Positions 1-12,725 are shown, numbered from the stretch's first letter. The stretch: 64,000 nt of DNA from Nipponacmea schrenckii (GCA_030562195.1 JAUJPP010000007.1:26905769-26969768), one strand, 5' to 3'. The notes: generated by a model from the letters alone, not told the origin. Numbers and translations are program-made.

Positions 1-104
1 CACTTCCTTTCATAGAATACTAAACTTAACACAAGTTAATCTACTGGACTTCTGTGGATCCGTTGCATTACAAGAACGGGTGTTAAATAGCTAATATTTT
101 CCCG

Positions 105-1695
105 TTAAATCATTTCACAAATGAACGTTTGATCATTTGCGTAACGTCGATCTCGTAAACAAAATCCATCTAAAGGAGAAATTCCAACACTTTTTTCTTG
201 ACCGTCTCTGTCTGGCTCGCCAGGACAAAATAAAACGGCGTCTATTTCCTCTCCACTTAACCATTCAAAACTATTGAGATCACCTGCAAACTTATTCGAG
301 CCAGCAGCTAGAAAAAAATCTGAAATGGCAACATCATATTGTTTATACCGTTTATTTTCGTGTAAAGTGCGCAGTTTTTTTATTTACTATGAAAAAGATT
401 TGCGAAGCGAAACTTAGGTATAGCGATTTCGGTATGGGAATTTGTTTGTCTTCAGTGGCATATCAAAACAAAGAAGCTGTAAAAGCCTCTCATTCATATC
501 AATTATGTTAAAAAAAACCTTTCCCAAGTCCTTCCAACTGTCTCACATGCTTACTCCAAATTTCAAGCATCGAAACAAACACTTATCTAAAAACGGATTC
601 TGAAAAGATATAAATGCGTACCTCCTTGTAAATTAGGAAAATTTTCCTTAATAAATCTCAGATCGTCCTCGGTATTTAACAATATCAAACTTGAATTGAA
701 CGCTTCACAGTCTGCTCTGGCAATATCTGGGTGTTTCAATGTGTTTGATATGAAAACACATCTTGATTCTGCCGAAACAAATGGTGACAGACAATTACCT
801 AGAATGATACAAAGTAGATGTATATGTATGTCCACAAAAGAACAATATTTAATAGGATAACAAAGTACTGTACAACTGTAAAAATATAGAAGGTCCTTCT
901 GTTACATAGTGATGAATTATCACAAATTATTTGACAACTGTGATAACCCCCTCAGCAGCGGAATGATGAATGCAACGAATTATTGTTATACAAGTATTGC
1001 AAGGTGTTTTCTCTATTACCCTGTTCAGGGCCCTTGATCGATGGAAATATCCTCACCTTTCTGTGAATTCCCCTGTCCCAGGCATCTTCTTCATGTCTGA
1101 GAATATAGCCTGACTTTTTGAAACAAAAATGTTATGCTCGACTTCTTGTCAAAATTACCCACAGGTTAAAATCCATTTTCTACTTAAATCACGTCCCCTT
1201 TCATCAGAAATTTCGCTGTCAGTGTAATGAACTATTTTACAGCCATTGTTTGACTCATCTTCTCCCAAAATAATGAATGAAATGAAAAGACTTCACTTTG
1301 TTCCAAATTAGTAAATTAACAACGTCAAAATATGACACATCTTCAGTATGAAAAAGATTAAGATTTGTCATAAAAAGTACATGATATCTACCTTGATGTT
1401 TGATAAAATACTCCATATTAGAATCCGGGATATGATTTTGACTCACATATAAAAATTTATTATACATATAACAACTATGAGTTACTATATTAAAACCTAA
1501 GATCAAACAATCGTTCTTGTAACTGATGCATTTTATCACACAATCAGTCAACGATCTGCGTTTTTCCTCCCCGATATAATCTTCCATTAGATATCCCTTT
1601 AAGCTGTATCTTTTCCATTTATATGTAGTAAAACTTTTTATTTGTTCGGCATTTAAGACACAGAGTAAGAAGAGTGTGTAAACCTTCGAAGCCAT
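105..1695 (-). CDS. Secreted PAN/apple + C-type lectin domain protein, 3 exons
   Basis: Exons 1695-1392, 798-622 and 319-105 on the minus strand give 696 nt, 231 residues plus TAA. All junctions are phase 1 with good sites (CAAG|GTAGAT, TTCTAG|GT, GGAG|GTACGC, TTTCAG|AT), which fixes the model without external data. Exon 1 starts MASKVYTLFLLCVLNA, a signal peptide, followed by a cysteine-spaced PAN/apple-like module (TDCVIKC, NDC, HSCYMY). Exons 2-3 form a C-type lectin domain: SRCVF near its start, ADCEAF and LLNTEDD in the first half, EWLSGEE, an EPD tripeptide where mannose-type lectins have EPN, and FICEM just before the stop. The gene probably encodes an extracellular recognition protein; carbohydrate binding is inferred from EPD only. 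No membrane segment is seen. The longer reading frame beginning near 1767 and a frame beginning GTG at 835 are not needed. Confidence 0.85.
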
Positions 1696-1904
1696 GACAA
1701 AAGTCACGACAAACAAGATTATCGACGAGCTCAACATTAAGATACAACTATTCAGGCGAAATACCAATTTAACTTATTTGTGTATCGATTATCGATAGCT
1801 TAATATCTGTCCGAATGCACCAAATAATAGAAGAACAAATTAATTACATGTATATCAAATCTGTTTCAACCTTGAATATATTTAGATATAAGCATATTGT
1901 CCGG

Positions 1905-2645
1905 CGTTAATAAAATACGGATTCCGCGGAATCCGTCTTATATTAATCTGTAGAATCCCTCTTTAATTAATGTCATGACCGGCATAATTAAATCCGTCTT
2001 TTATGATGTCGAGAACTAGATACCTATGTAAATAACAAACTATCCATAAGGAATAGGCAAAAGGCGACGAAGATGGTCCAATGATGTGTACAGACGAAGC
2101 ATTAGCCTGCTTCCCGACTCAAATATCAAAACCGTGCCCGCCTATGCACTTTCTGCGTGCCATATATTATTATGTCCGTGGGTACCACTGGCCACCGAAT
2201 GTTGTCGACCTACGTTTCGCCGTACAATGCGAGTTGCTTTCTCGGGGACCATGCTAATACTACGTCTGTAGGCCTACACTGCTACACATCATTGGGCCAG
2301 GTTCGATGGGAGGCCAAACGATGGGCCTTTGCAGTTATTTACATAGGTATCTAGTCCTCGACATCAGATATAATACAGGGCTGCTTTTTTTCTTTTTTTT
2401 TAAATCCGCGGATTCCGCGGATGATAGTCACGGCGTTACTAAAAACTGGATTTCCGTGGAATCTGTCTTTTAGTAACCCTTAGAGGGCTACTTTTTTTTA
2501 AATACGCGGAATCCGCGGATTATGTGTCACGACATTCATAAAAGACGGATTCCGCGAAATCCGTCTTTCATTAACGCCGGTCATGACTTTAATAAAAGAC
2601 GGATTCTGCAGATTAATATAAGACGGATTCCGCGGAATACATGAA
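1905..2645. mobile_element. Nested inverted-repeat (foldback/MITE-like) element
   Basis: The outer arms carry repeated GGATTCCGCGGAATCCG-type palindromic modules. The left arm (about 1905-2005) reads as the reverse complement of about 2540-2640, including the GCCGG-TCATGAC and AGATTAATATAAGACGG blocks. An inner pair, GATACCTATGTAAATAAC near 2019 and GTTATTTACATAGGTATC near 2334, is exact, and TGGTCCAATGATGTG near 2073 pairs imperfectly with CACATCATTGGGCCA near 2285. Almost the whole segment can therefore fold back. No transposase is seen. Two short plus-strand frames inside are not supported as genes. Confidence 0.65.
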
Positions 2646-4282
2646 AATTACTAAGTCACAGGACAGTGTCGGTTGTATCTAAAAATTAATTGTTGGTCTC
2701 ATTGTCATCATTGATGTGTTGACGCAATCAATTGATCAACTGAGTAAATGATGAAGTCTTAGTATTTCAAAGTTCAGTAACGTTCAGTAAAATCAATAAA
2801 TCAATATTGGTAACGTTTTTATTAATTGTTAAAATATTGAGTCTTATATAATAACAATATACATTTAGATAAATACAATGTATTGATATTCTTCCAAAGC
2901 GGAACTAACTGTTGTTGAGAGTTTTAAAGGAAAACTACCTCTTTAAAAATAATCATAAAATTTAAATTATCAAACTTGGTCATTAACAGATTGCATTCAT
3001 AGAAAAAAAAATATTTTCCAATAATCACTTGTAGTTTATTATAGATTTATCAGTTAATATGAGAATTCCGTTGTATAATTATGAGACCAGGTAAAGACTC
3101 TTGGTCAAATTTGTTTTTTTTGTTCATTCTAATATCTATTTTTCTATAAGCATTCAGTCCTTTTCTATTCCGAGTTTTCACACAAATGCATTGGTACAGA
3201 ATTACTTCACATCTCTAATCTCTAATCAATGGCCTCTGTCATATGTCCTTGATTAACGACATGAAAAATTGGACAGGAAATTCTTAAAACCTTTAACTGT
3301 ACCTGGACTTATTCTATATTTAGCTCATAAAGATACTTGATTTTATTCGGTCAGATTTAGTAAAAATCTGCCCTGAAATCTGCCACTGTGCAATGTGCAA
3401 AGCCCAATCTGATTACTAGGTGGACCAAGCCTGTAGCTTCCAGGCGCCCCCTAAAAATGTAATGTCCCCTGTAAAAAAATTCTGATAACCTACCAATAAC
3501 CGATGGAATAACTTATTACTTACACTACTTATTTGTCACGACATTTCTAATTAAATTAAGTACAATATTAAACTAATTATATACTACCATAACCAAAAGA
3601 AACCTGTCTGAACTTGGATCCTCTGGTTTCGTCCGAATACAGACACTGACCTCTTGTCCCAGTTTATTAATGCGAACAGAATAGTTAAAGACGTTTCTCA
3701 GTCTTCACAGATTAACAGACTTATTTGCTCGTAGGCCTATGCCTTAAATTCAAAGAATTAAAGATAAAACCGTTTTCCAAAATTAAAGCTATTATAGAGA
3801 AATATAATATAGTACAAAAGGAATATAATAATATAATAAAAAATATCTTAACAAATAAGAAATCTTAAAGTTTTACAAAGTAACAAATTTTAGAATTATG
3901 TCAACTACTTAACAATTGTAAAAATAACAAATTAAAAAAAAAATGCAGCATCGTGTGAATTATGGTAATAGTTTGTAAAGGCATAAAAAATGGAACTTTT
4001 TAAAAATCTAAAAACTTAAATATGAGTTAAAAATGATTTGTATGTGAAGCAATAGCAAAATATGCAAAAAAATGAATTATTTTCATAATATAAAGTTAAC
4101 ATACACTCATAAATTTAAACTAGTAACTACTTATATTATTGTTTATGAAACCTTTCGAAATTTGGTAAACCAATAAACATACGGTTTTTCCTCCAAAATG
4201 TTTAAATAGAAAGGCACTAGTTATCATAGTAAATAAAGCTAAAATATACAGCAGTATTAAAATCGCATTAAAAAAAGTTTGT
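2646..4282. other. AT-rich non-coding stretch
   Basis: Long A and T runs and no coding pattern on either strand. It lies between the foldback element and the 3' end of the Schlafen-like gene, so its right part probably includes that gene's 3' UTR (minus strand). Nothing else is supported. Confidence 0.5.
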
Positions 4283-7200
4283 TTAACCGCCTTTCTCTGC
4301 ATTAACTCGTCTTATTTCTTCTCTCAATCTAAAACAATCAGAAGTATGTGAATACAACACACAGTGGGTTAAAATGTTGCAATAGATTTGAATAAAGTCA
4401 CAGTAGCGAAACAGAAATAATGGAACAGAAACACTGGAAAATGAACATTGGAACAGGAATAATAGGATCAATTAACTTAGTAATCATGTCTAAATTTGAT
4501 GGACATTGACTGCAAGACAGAGCAGGACTCACATTATTAACTAAAATAAACTCGTTCGGACATTTGACTCGATTTTATTTTATTGGATGACAAGAATATT
4601 TTGTTTCTTTCAGTAATTTGAGAAAAGTTATGTGAGAAATATCTTTACCTTTCTATTTCATTTTTACAGCCATCTTGTACATGTCTCCTAGTTACTTGTA
4701 CTATATCAGCAACTGTGCACTGAAATAAACTAAACTATATTACCCCTTTTTTTGTCATAAGTCTGTTTATATTTGCCGAAAATCTCTAAAACAACCTGAT
4801 CAAGGGTACATAACTCTATCTATCACTCAATGTAATGTTTTTATTTAAAGATCTTACTATCCATCAAATGCAATAAAGATGGTCAGATGTAAACTGTTTT
4901 TAAAAGCCTTAAGGATTCTGGCAGATAAAAGATTCTATATTGAATAACCTAGCTTGATTATTAAACTGTTTCTAATGTGCATAAAACATGTAGAAAATAC
5001 CTTGACAAGACTAGCCAGTCTACGGAAATAAACAGATCCCTCTTCATTCTCATGTATAGGATGAAGATTTAATATACTCCCAACACCATCTGTATTTCTA
5101 TCATCAGAAGGATCCCAGGCTTTAATAGTTATTTCTATTACATAATCAGCTACCAGTACGCCCTAGTACAAAATACAATGTATTCACAAATAATTATTAT
5201 TAACAAAAAGCCTTGTCTTGAATTAGTTGGTTACTGAATCAAATACTGCTAAAAATCAGTGTTAATATAAGGGATTCAAAGTGACATATTTGTGAAATTT
5301 TAAGGATGTCCCTTCAAAATAATAAAAGCATATGGGGCATATGAAAAACATTTAGAGTCTGACCAAACACTGGCCTTGTTACCAGAGTGCTATTTCCATG
5401 TAAGAACATGGTTTTGTTTTAACAGATTTGACTCCAGGAAATAAAGAAATTAAAAAGGTTAGTGAAATATAAAACTTACACAATTGGTTTGTGCCATACA
5501 GTCATTATCACACCAACAATAATGATGTGTTCTGTACATATGTTCTCTTGTTCTTCCACACTCATCTACCATTATACTAATAAAACAGAAAACAGTATCA
5601 AAATACATAATAATAATATAAAATATTTAATTTCAGACAAAATACATAGAATTATATTGTACACATTGAATAATATACATATACATGTATATTGTTTATA
5701 GTATAATTATGTGTATACTAATTTGTACATAAAAAGTTGATAATTACATTAATTTCATTTGTATAAATACTATACAAGGCTTATGACAATAATTTCAACA
5801 CATATTTACCGGTACTATACAAAACATATTTCAGCTTTTTACTATATTCTTAAGTCAAAATGATGTTCCCTAAATTCTATTCAAGTAAACAGCATGTATC
5901 AATTATTATATTGTATATATATTGGGGTGGCATTATAGGGATACAGTTGGCTATTTCTCGGATTCATAAGTTTATATATAACCATAATGACAGAATCTAA
6001 CCAAATCAAAATTGTCAACTCCAAACACACAGACTGATGAATTTAAACCAGCAAAACATACCTAGAATCATAATTACATTGTTTAGCTATCTGTGCTGGT
6101 GTACATCCTTTATCTAGCACTGGAATAAATCGGACTTTATATCTATGTGGTAACACTGGAGGATTATATCTACTCATTAAATCTTGTAGACTTCCTATAA
6201 CATGGTCTTTCTATAATATATTAATACAATCATAAACATCTTATAACATGGTCTTTCTTTAATATATCAATACAATTATAAACATCTTATAACATGGTCT
6301 TTCTATAATATATCAATACAATTATAAACATCCTATAACATGGTCTTTCTGTAATATATCAAAACAATTATAAACATCTTATAACATGGTCTTTCTATAA
6401 TATATCAATACAATTATAAACATCCTATAACATGGTCTTTCTGTAATATATCGATACAATTATAAACATCTTATAACATGGTCTTTCTATAATATATCAA
6501 TACAATTATAAACATCTTATAACATGGTCTTTCTGTAACATATCAATACAATTATAAACATCTTACAACATGGTCTTTTTGTAATATATCAATACAATTA
6601 TAAACATCTTACAACATGGTCTTTTTGTAATGTATCAAAACATGGTCTTTCTATAATATATTAATACAATTATAAACATCTTATAACATGGTCTTTCTAT
6701 AATATATCAATACAATTATAAACATCTTATAACATGGTCTTTTTGTAATATATCAATAAAATTATAAACATCTTATAACATGGTCTTTCTATAATATATC
6801 AATACAATTATAAACATCTTATAACATGGTATTTTGTAATATATCAATACAATTATAAACATCTTATAACATGGTATTTTGTAATATATCAATACAATTA
6901 TAAACATCTTATAACATGGTCTTTCTATAATATATCAATACAATTATAAACATCTTATAACATGGTATTTTGTAATATATCAATACAATTATAAACATCT
7001 TATAACATGGTCAAGAAATATTTTACTCCATAATAAAGGTTACCTGAAGCAACAAAAAGTGAGAAAAATAAATTGATTTGTTATTAACATTACTAGTTCC
7101 AGTTAGAAAATGTAATTTGTAGAAGCTAGTGGTAGAGCAGTAGCTCTGAATATATATTGACCAAATGAAATCACAATACCTGATATTGGGTAAGTTTTAA

Positions 7201-7747
7201 TCCACTTGCTTTACCACAGTCAATTATACCTAAATGTATTGTTCCTCCATTTCCAGAGTTTAAAAACGCATTTATTGTCCTAAAAATAAAAACCATTTAT
7301 CTTTGCATAGAATCTGAAGTTATTGAAATCAAATTTCACTTAATGTTTCAAAGTTTAAAATGTAATATATTTTAAATTAAAAAAAAATTATCCAATATCA
7401 TTGTGACAATGCTAACAACAACAACAATAACAGTAATTTGAGAAAATTTATTATAAAGAATTGGAAATTTTGTCCTTTATAGAGTCAAAATTTTCAATCC
7501 TTGACCTCCTGCAAGAAATTTTTTTTCTGGTCCTAACCAGAGATAATAGATAGTTACATACTCTCTATATTTACCTTGAAACTGATCTCCTGGATGCTTT
7601 CTCAGTTTTTGAACTGACTTGAGTCCATGGTGGTAATTCATCTTCACTCAAATTTCTGTGACCTTTAAACTCATTAACAGAATCTTCTTCAAAAGGTACA
7701 ATACTCCCTCGAATGTAATAACGCTTTGACTTTTGTTTTGAAGACAT
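4283..7747 (-). CDS. Schlafen-like AlbA_2-domain protein, 7 exons
   Basis: Exons 7747-7575, 7279-7180, 6210-6062, 5576-5480, 5162-5001, 4719-4649 and 4328-4283 join in phase to 798 nt, 265 residues. Near the N terminus PFEEDSVNEFK gives two glutamates five residues apart (E21, E26), and FLNSGNGGTIHLGIID follows with D78. This is the AlbA_2 pattern of Schlafen proteins, whose nuclease members use two Glu and one Asp. Residues 147-173 hold a Cys/His cluster (C147, H153, H158, H159, C161, C163, C167, C173) that may bind zinc. The C terminus (NEIERLREEIRRVN) looks like a short coiled coil. It resembles the short Schlafen-like 1 (SLFNL1) group rather than helicase-bearing Schlafens. RNA cleavage is inference. 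ATG 7747 was chosen; an upstream in-frame stretch behind a TTTTCAG acceptor near 7798 could add residues. Confidence 0.82.
6211..7012. repeat. 46-47 bp minisatellite in an intron of the Schlafen-like gene
   Basis: About 18 tandem units of the type TATAACATGGTCTTTCTATA followed by an ATATCAATACAATTATAAAC block. The unit is a copy of the exon 3/intron boundary at 6198-6245, so on the minus strand most units repeat the splice acceptor TATAG|AAAGACCATG. Units differ by single changes such as CTTTCTATAAT, CTTTTTGTAAT and ATTTTGTAAT. Confidence 0.9.
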
Positions 7748-8450
7748 AGCTTTAACAAAACAGCAATTTACACAGAGTGCTCTCTTTCTGTTATAGCTGA
7801 AAATTAAACCCAATAAAATAATATTAGCCAAAGGACCTATCTATTGTCAAGGCGAGATATAAAAAAAGTTTATACCATTAGTATATACATAGTAAATATA
7901 CTAATTAGCTGTTGTCTGTAGCCATAAACTCCGTTTAAACAAGAGTATTTTCCCTTAGAACAATATTCAGAGGTAAAGATCCTTTTGTTTCTTGAAGACA
8001 TCGTATCCAAACAATGCATTCCAAAATATTTCATAAATAAAACACATGCGACACGTCAGGAATTACAATTAATTCAAATTCGTACCTTTATTATATTTCT
8101 AAAGCGCCCTTAAAATATTTAGTTGCGCCAAGAAGAGAATAGACTATCCTCCAACCATCAATTGATAAGTTCCGAACAAAAATACGACTATAATGAGATC
8201 GGAGTTTATATATAAGAGAATTAATTGAAATGTTGTTTTATAGCATTCCTTTTAACACAATTTGCAATTATTTTGCAAAATTGGAAATGCATTTATTACA
8301 TGTCACAAGTGTATCAAAAAATTGTTGACAGCAGGCCTACAGTTTTGTACGAATTCATTGCTATTTCGAACATCCAGACATTCAAATAATTATGCAAGTA
8401 ATTGCTAGATGATCAAGGCTAAGAAAAGATGAATCGAAAGTAGAATAAAG
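7748..8450. promoter_or_regulatory. Divergent intergenic region between Schlafen-like gene and CIAO2B
   Basis: The 703 bp separate two head-to-head start codons, so both promoters must lie here unless 5' UTR exons are remote. A minus-strand TTTTCAG near 7798 suggests the Schlafen-like gene has an upstream exon in this interval. No TATA box or other site could be assigned with confidence. The CIAO2B start context AAAGATGGCT resembles an initiator AAGATGGC motif. Confidence 0.45.
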
Positions 8451-11223
8451 ATGGCTTTGGATAATGCGAATCCTGTTATTTTCCAGAAAACTACCGAAAG
8501 AGAAATACTTCCACAAGATGAAGACAATGACGTAGTTGACGAAATAGATGACCGAGAAGTTTATGATATCCTTTCAGTTTCAGGGTTGCACACAATGCTT
8601 TGTTGGTGGGCCATCTAATAATAGTCGATTCTAAACTAAGTTGAATCATGATGATGCCAAATATGGCATTGTTGTTAGTACAATAAGCATCTAAGCAGAA
8701 AGGTCCAGCTCACAATACATTCATATAGGCCTACATGCACTCACATCTTTTTATATTTTCAATGAATTTTTTGCCAATTTCAAGTGCATCAAGCAACGCT
8801 CTTCTAATGAATTAGTCTATATATCCAATACCTAGCATGTGAATCAACACGCCCAAGCCAGGCAATAAGTTGATGATTCTTATCCAGAACAAATGATTCC
8901 AGTCAACTTAAGAGTTGAAAAGTTGACCAAGTGAAAATTAATCTATGTTGATTGACCTATTTTATTTCAATGTTATAAGCTTATTCTTTGACGAAAGTAA
9001 ATCTAATTAGATCTATAAATGATCCTGAACATCCATTAACATTAGAAGAATTAAATGTAGTTGATCATGCTAATGTCCATGTAAGTATCAGAATCCTTGT
9101 TTTCTAAATATTTATTTACATGAATAACAATCAAACAATAACACAAAAACACAATAACAGCCTTAAAAACAAGCATAGCTTTTTTAAATCTATTTCCCTT
9201 ATCAGATTCCTTTTTGATATTTGAGTAAAAAGTTCTATCTTGTTTTAATAAAAAAAACAACTCATACAGATAGTTGTAAAATGGATCAAATGGTAAAAGA
9301 GTTATTATTCAATGAAATATCTATACTATGATATCACAAATAAAATGGATGCCATTGCATTTTATCTTGTCTGGACAGAGATTTGTTTATATTTTTATTT
9401 TATTTTGGACTTTTGTAGGTTGACAATAAGAAGAATAGGATTTCTATATCATTCACACCAACAATTCCTCACTGTAGTATGGCCACTTTAATTGGTTTAT
9501 CTATTAGGGTAAAGTTACTTCGAGCATTGCCACCTAGATTTAAGGTAGGCCTACATGTATGTTCTCTTCTCATGTTTTATCTTGATAAGATAGATTTATA
9601 ATCTAGGAATTCAGGTTCTCTAACTTCAGATTTTACATTTTTCATATTGTTTATCCATAAAATAATAAATCCTCAATGTTATAGTAGTATAAATCAATTA
9701 TAGAGTGATATAGAAGTATCACCGTTTAAATAGTGTTCAATAATTAAATTTATAGCGATAAAGAAATTCCACTTTTAAAATAGTGCTCAATATATCAATT
9801 GTAAACCAATATAAAAATATCACTGTTCAAATAATGCTCAATAAATCAAATGTAGAGGGATATAGAATCACTACTGTTAGAATAGTGCTCAATACATCAG
9901 TTGTAGAGTGATAGAATCACTACTGTTAAAATAGTGCTCAATGATAATTTAATGAAAACTCTTTGGCTTAATTAACTCATTAAATATTTGGTAAATGATA
10001 ATAAGCAAAGGCCTTGTGTTATACAAGCATCTGTTGCCATTATTAACATCAATTGAAGCAATGTCATCAAAACAAATAATTTTAGTGGAATCATAGTAAC
10101 TGCAGACATCTGATTGAAAATTGGAAAGGTGCAAATTGATGCTATGAGTGTGCCTGATACACATTTACAAGACTTTTGTACCATTTCTTTACATAACTTT
10201 TGATAATAATTATATCTATATTGAAGGTGGATGTCCAGATATCACCAGGTAGTCATGCATCAGAAGAGGCAGGTTAGTATGTTGAAATATGGACAATAGG
10301 CCTTTGACAGTGGTCAGTCAATTTTTGTTCAAAAGAAACCCAAGATGTTTATGAGCAGAAGACTGAGATTATTCTTGGAGAGATTTTGGGGTAGCAACTC
10401 ACAGTATAATGTTATAACTTTATTGGGCTGAATTTTCTATCCCATCCAGTTCCTATCTGCATCACTAACACTATCTGAAAAATCTTAAACTATGCCAAAA
10501 TTGAATTCTGGATCTTAAAGAAATACTTACTCATGGAATGACCAAACAATTGAAAAATTCTAAACTTGGCTTAAATTGGCCTAATAAATTCATTAAACTA
10601 AGTAATAATCCTTTGAACCAAGTGATTTTAAAACATGCTTAGCAGCGTTCTTAAAGTAATTGATTAGTTATTTCACCTTTTATAAAGATTCAACTAGTCC
10701 AACTGATGAATATGTATATACTCTTTTGGCAAAGTTTAAGTCGCTTTACTTTTTCTGTACATTCTAGGAGGTAGTATAATACATTTAAATTGTTTAACCC
10801 ATAGAGTCAGATCTCTCAAATTAATGCAGTAGAGATATATAAATATAGACAATTGATGTTTATAGATTTAATCCCTTGTTATTAAAGATTTAAATCTTGA
10901 GCTTTGTCTTGGTTCAATTCTAGGAAGTCTTATATGGAGATTTGTTATTATGACATTCATGTAAAAAAATGAATGCTTTATTCCTATAACTTATATGTGA
11001 TCAGCTATAAAGAAAATTTGAATAATCAGGAAATACCATTGTTTATTATTCCATTTTTATTATTTTAAACTAGGATTAGATATTTTTATATTGTAAGTAT
11101 AATTTTGGTCATCTACTTCCAGTCAACAAACAGTTAGCTGATAAAGAAAGAGTTGCAGCAGCTTTAGAAAATTCTCATCTATTGAAGGTTGTGAATGAAT
11201 GTTTAACAATTAGAGAGAAATGA
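8451..11223 (+). CDS. CIAO2B: Cytosolic iron-sulfur assembly component 2B (MIP18/FAM96B), 5 exons
   Basis: Exons 8451-8565, 9001-9080, 9419-9544, 10227-10272 and 11123-11223 join to 468 nt, 155 residues, close to the 163 of the human protein. Diagnostic blocks in order are [77 protein letters not shown] and [17 protein letters not shown]. The family (DUF59/MIP18) works in the cytosolic iron-sulfur targeting complex with CIAO1 and MMS19, delivering clusters to DNA-repair and replication enzymes; the cysteine of [10 protein letters not shown] is its conserved reactive residue. Intron 1 is unusual: only a boundary with exon 1 ending TATG before ATATCCTTT and exon 2 starting ATCTAATTAG restores the family sequence, implying a U12-type AT-AA intron. 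The other introns are GT-AG. Confidence 0.93.
9660..9945. repeat. Degenerate ~60-65 bp tandem repeat in CIAO2B intron 3
   Basis: About four to five diverged units each contain an ATAGTGCTCAAT-type block followed by ATCAATTGTAGAG and a GATATAGAA-TATCACTGTT block. They lie wholly between exons 3 and 4 of CIAO2B. No coding or regulatory role is visible. Confidence 0.7.
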
Positions 11224-11489
11224 TATTAATCAGTTCAACAAATACCTGGCCATTAAATGTGTGATGAGTACATGGTAAACATCATACATTGTTTGTATCT
11301 GTGTTTATAACTTAGTGCTTTCAGTTTCAATTTTAGTTTTAATGATAAAGAGAAATTTATTGTAAACAACAAAGCAATTTCTTTATATACAATCTCATGG
11401 AATTAAAGATCTACATGAAATGCATTTTAAGAAATGTAAACATTAGTTTGGATTATATTTAATAAGCTAATAATGCCTAAAACTCTGTA

Positions 11490-12725
11490 AAATTATTCTG
11501 GAAATTGGTACGGCAAAGATGTTAAATATTTATGGAAAACATAATTGCCTAAGAATCTGTAAAATATAGGTGGAAATTAGTGGTATTTAGATACCTCAAA
11601 TTATTGATTGAAATTGGAATGGTCTAGATACCGGTAAAAAATTGATGAAAATTAGAATGGTCTAGATACCTGTAAAATGTTGATGGAAATTGGTATAGTC
11701 TATATTATATCTCTGTAAAATATTGATAGAAATTGGTATGGTCTATATTTCTGTCAAATATTGATAAAAATTATTATGGTCTAGATACCTGTAAAATATT
11801 GATGGAAATTGGTATGGTCTATATTTTTGTCAAATATTAATGAAAATTGGAATGGTCTAGATAACTGTAAAATATTGATGGAAATTAGTATAGTCTTTAT
11901 TTCTGTACTTTATTGATGGAAATTGTTATGGTCTAGATACCTGTAAAATATTGATGGAAATTGGTATAGTCTATATTACTAAAAAATATTGACGGAAAAT
12001 GGTATAGTCTTTATCTCTAAAATATTGATTGAAATTGGTATGGTCTAGAAATCTGTAAAATATTGATGGAAATTGGTATGGTCTAGATACCTGTACAATA
12101 TTGATGGAAATTGGTATGGCCTATATTTCTGTACAATATTGATGGAAATTGCTACAGTCTATATAATTTTGATGGAAATTGGTATGGTCTATATTTCTGT
12201 ACAATATTGATTGAAATTGGTATAGTCTATATTTCTATACAATATTGATGGAAATAAGTATGGTCTATATTTCTGTACAATATTGATGGAAATTAGTATA
12301 GTCTATATTTCTATAAAATATTGATGGAAATTGGTATGGTCTAGATACCTGCAAAATATTGATGGAAATTGGTATAGTCTATATTTCTGTAAAATATTGA
12401 TGGAAATTGGTATGGTCTATATTTCTGTAAAATATTGATAAAAATTGGTATGGTCTAGATAACTGTAAAATATTGATGGAAATTAGTATAGTCTTTATTT
12501 CTGTACTTTATTGATGGAAATTTTTATGGTCTAGATACCTGTAAAATATTGATGGAAATTGGAATGGTCCAGATACCTGTAAAATATTGATTGAAATTGG
12601 TCTAGTCTATATTTCTCTTAAATATTTATTTAAAATGGTTATGATCTATTTTTCTGTAAAATATTGATGGAAATTGGTATGATCTATGGTTCTGTAAAAT
12701 ATTTATGGAAATTGGTTTAGTATAG
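11490..12725. repeat. 38-39 bp tandem array downstream of CIAO2B
   Basis: Roughly 30 diverged units of the form AATATTGATGGAAATTGGTA followed by a TGGTCTAGATACCTGTAA or TGGTCTATATTTCTGTAA tail, giving two alternating sub-types. It begins about 270 bp after the CIAO2B stop and ends in AT-rich DNA. It could lie in the 3' UTR or flank of that gene. Confidence 0.9.

Noticed and set aside
2086..2354. Two short plus-strand frames
   Set aside because: They lie within the inverted-repeat element and show no domain or start context.
6201..7012. Regularly spaced repeats resembling a CRISPR array
   Set aside because: The entire 46-47 bp unit is repeated without unique spacers, in an animal intron; it is a minisatellite.
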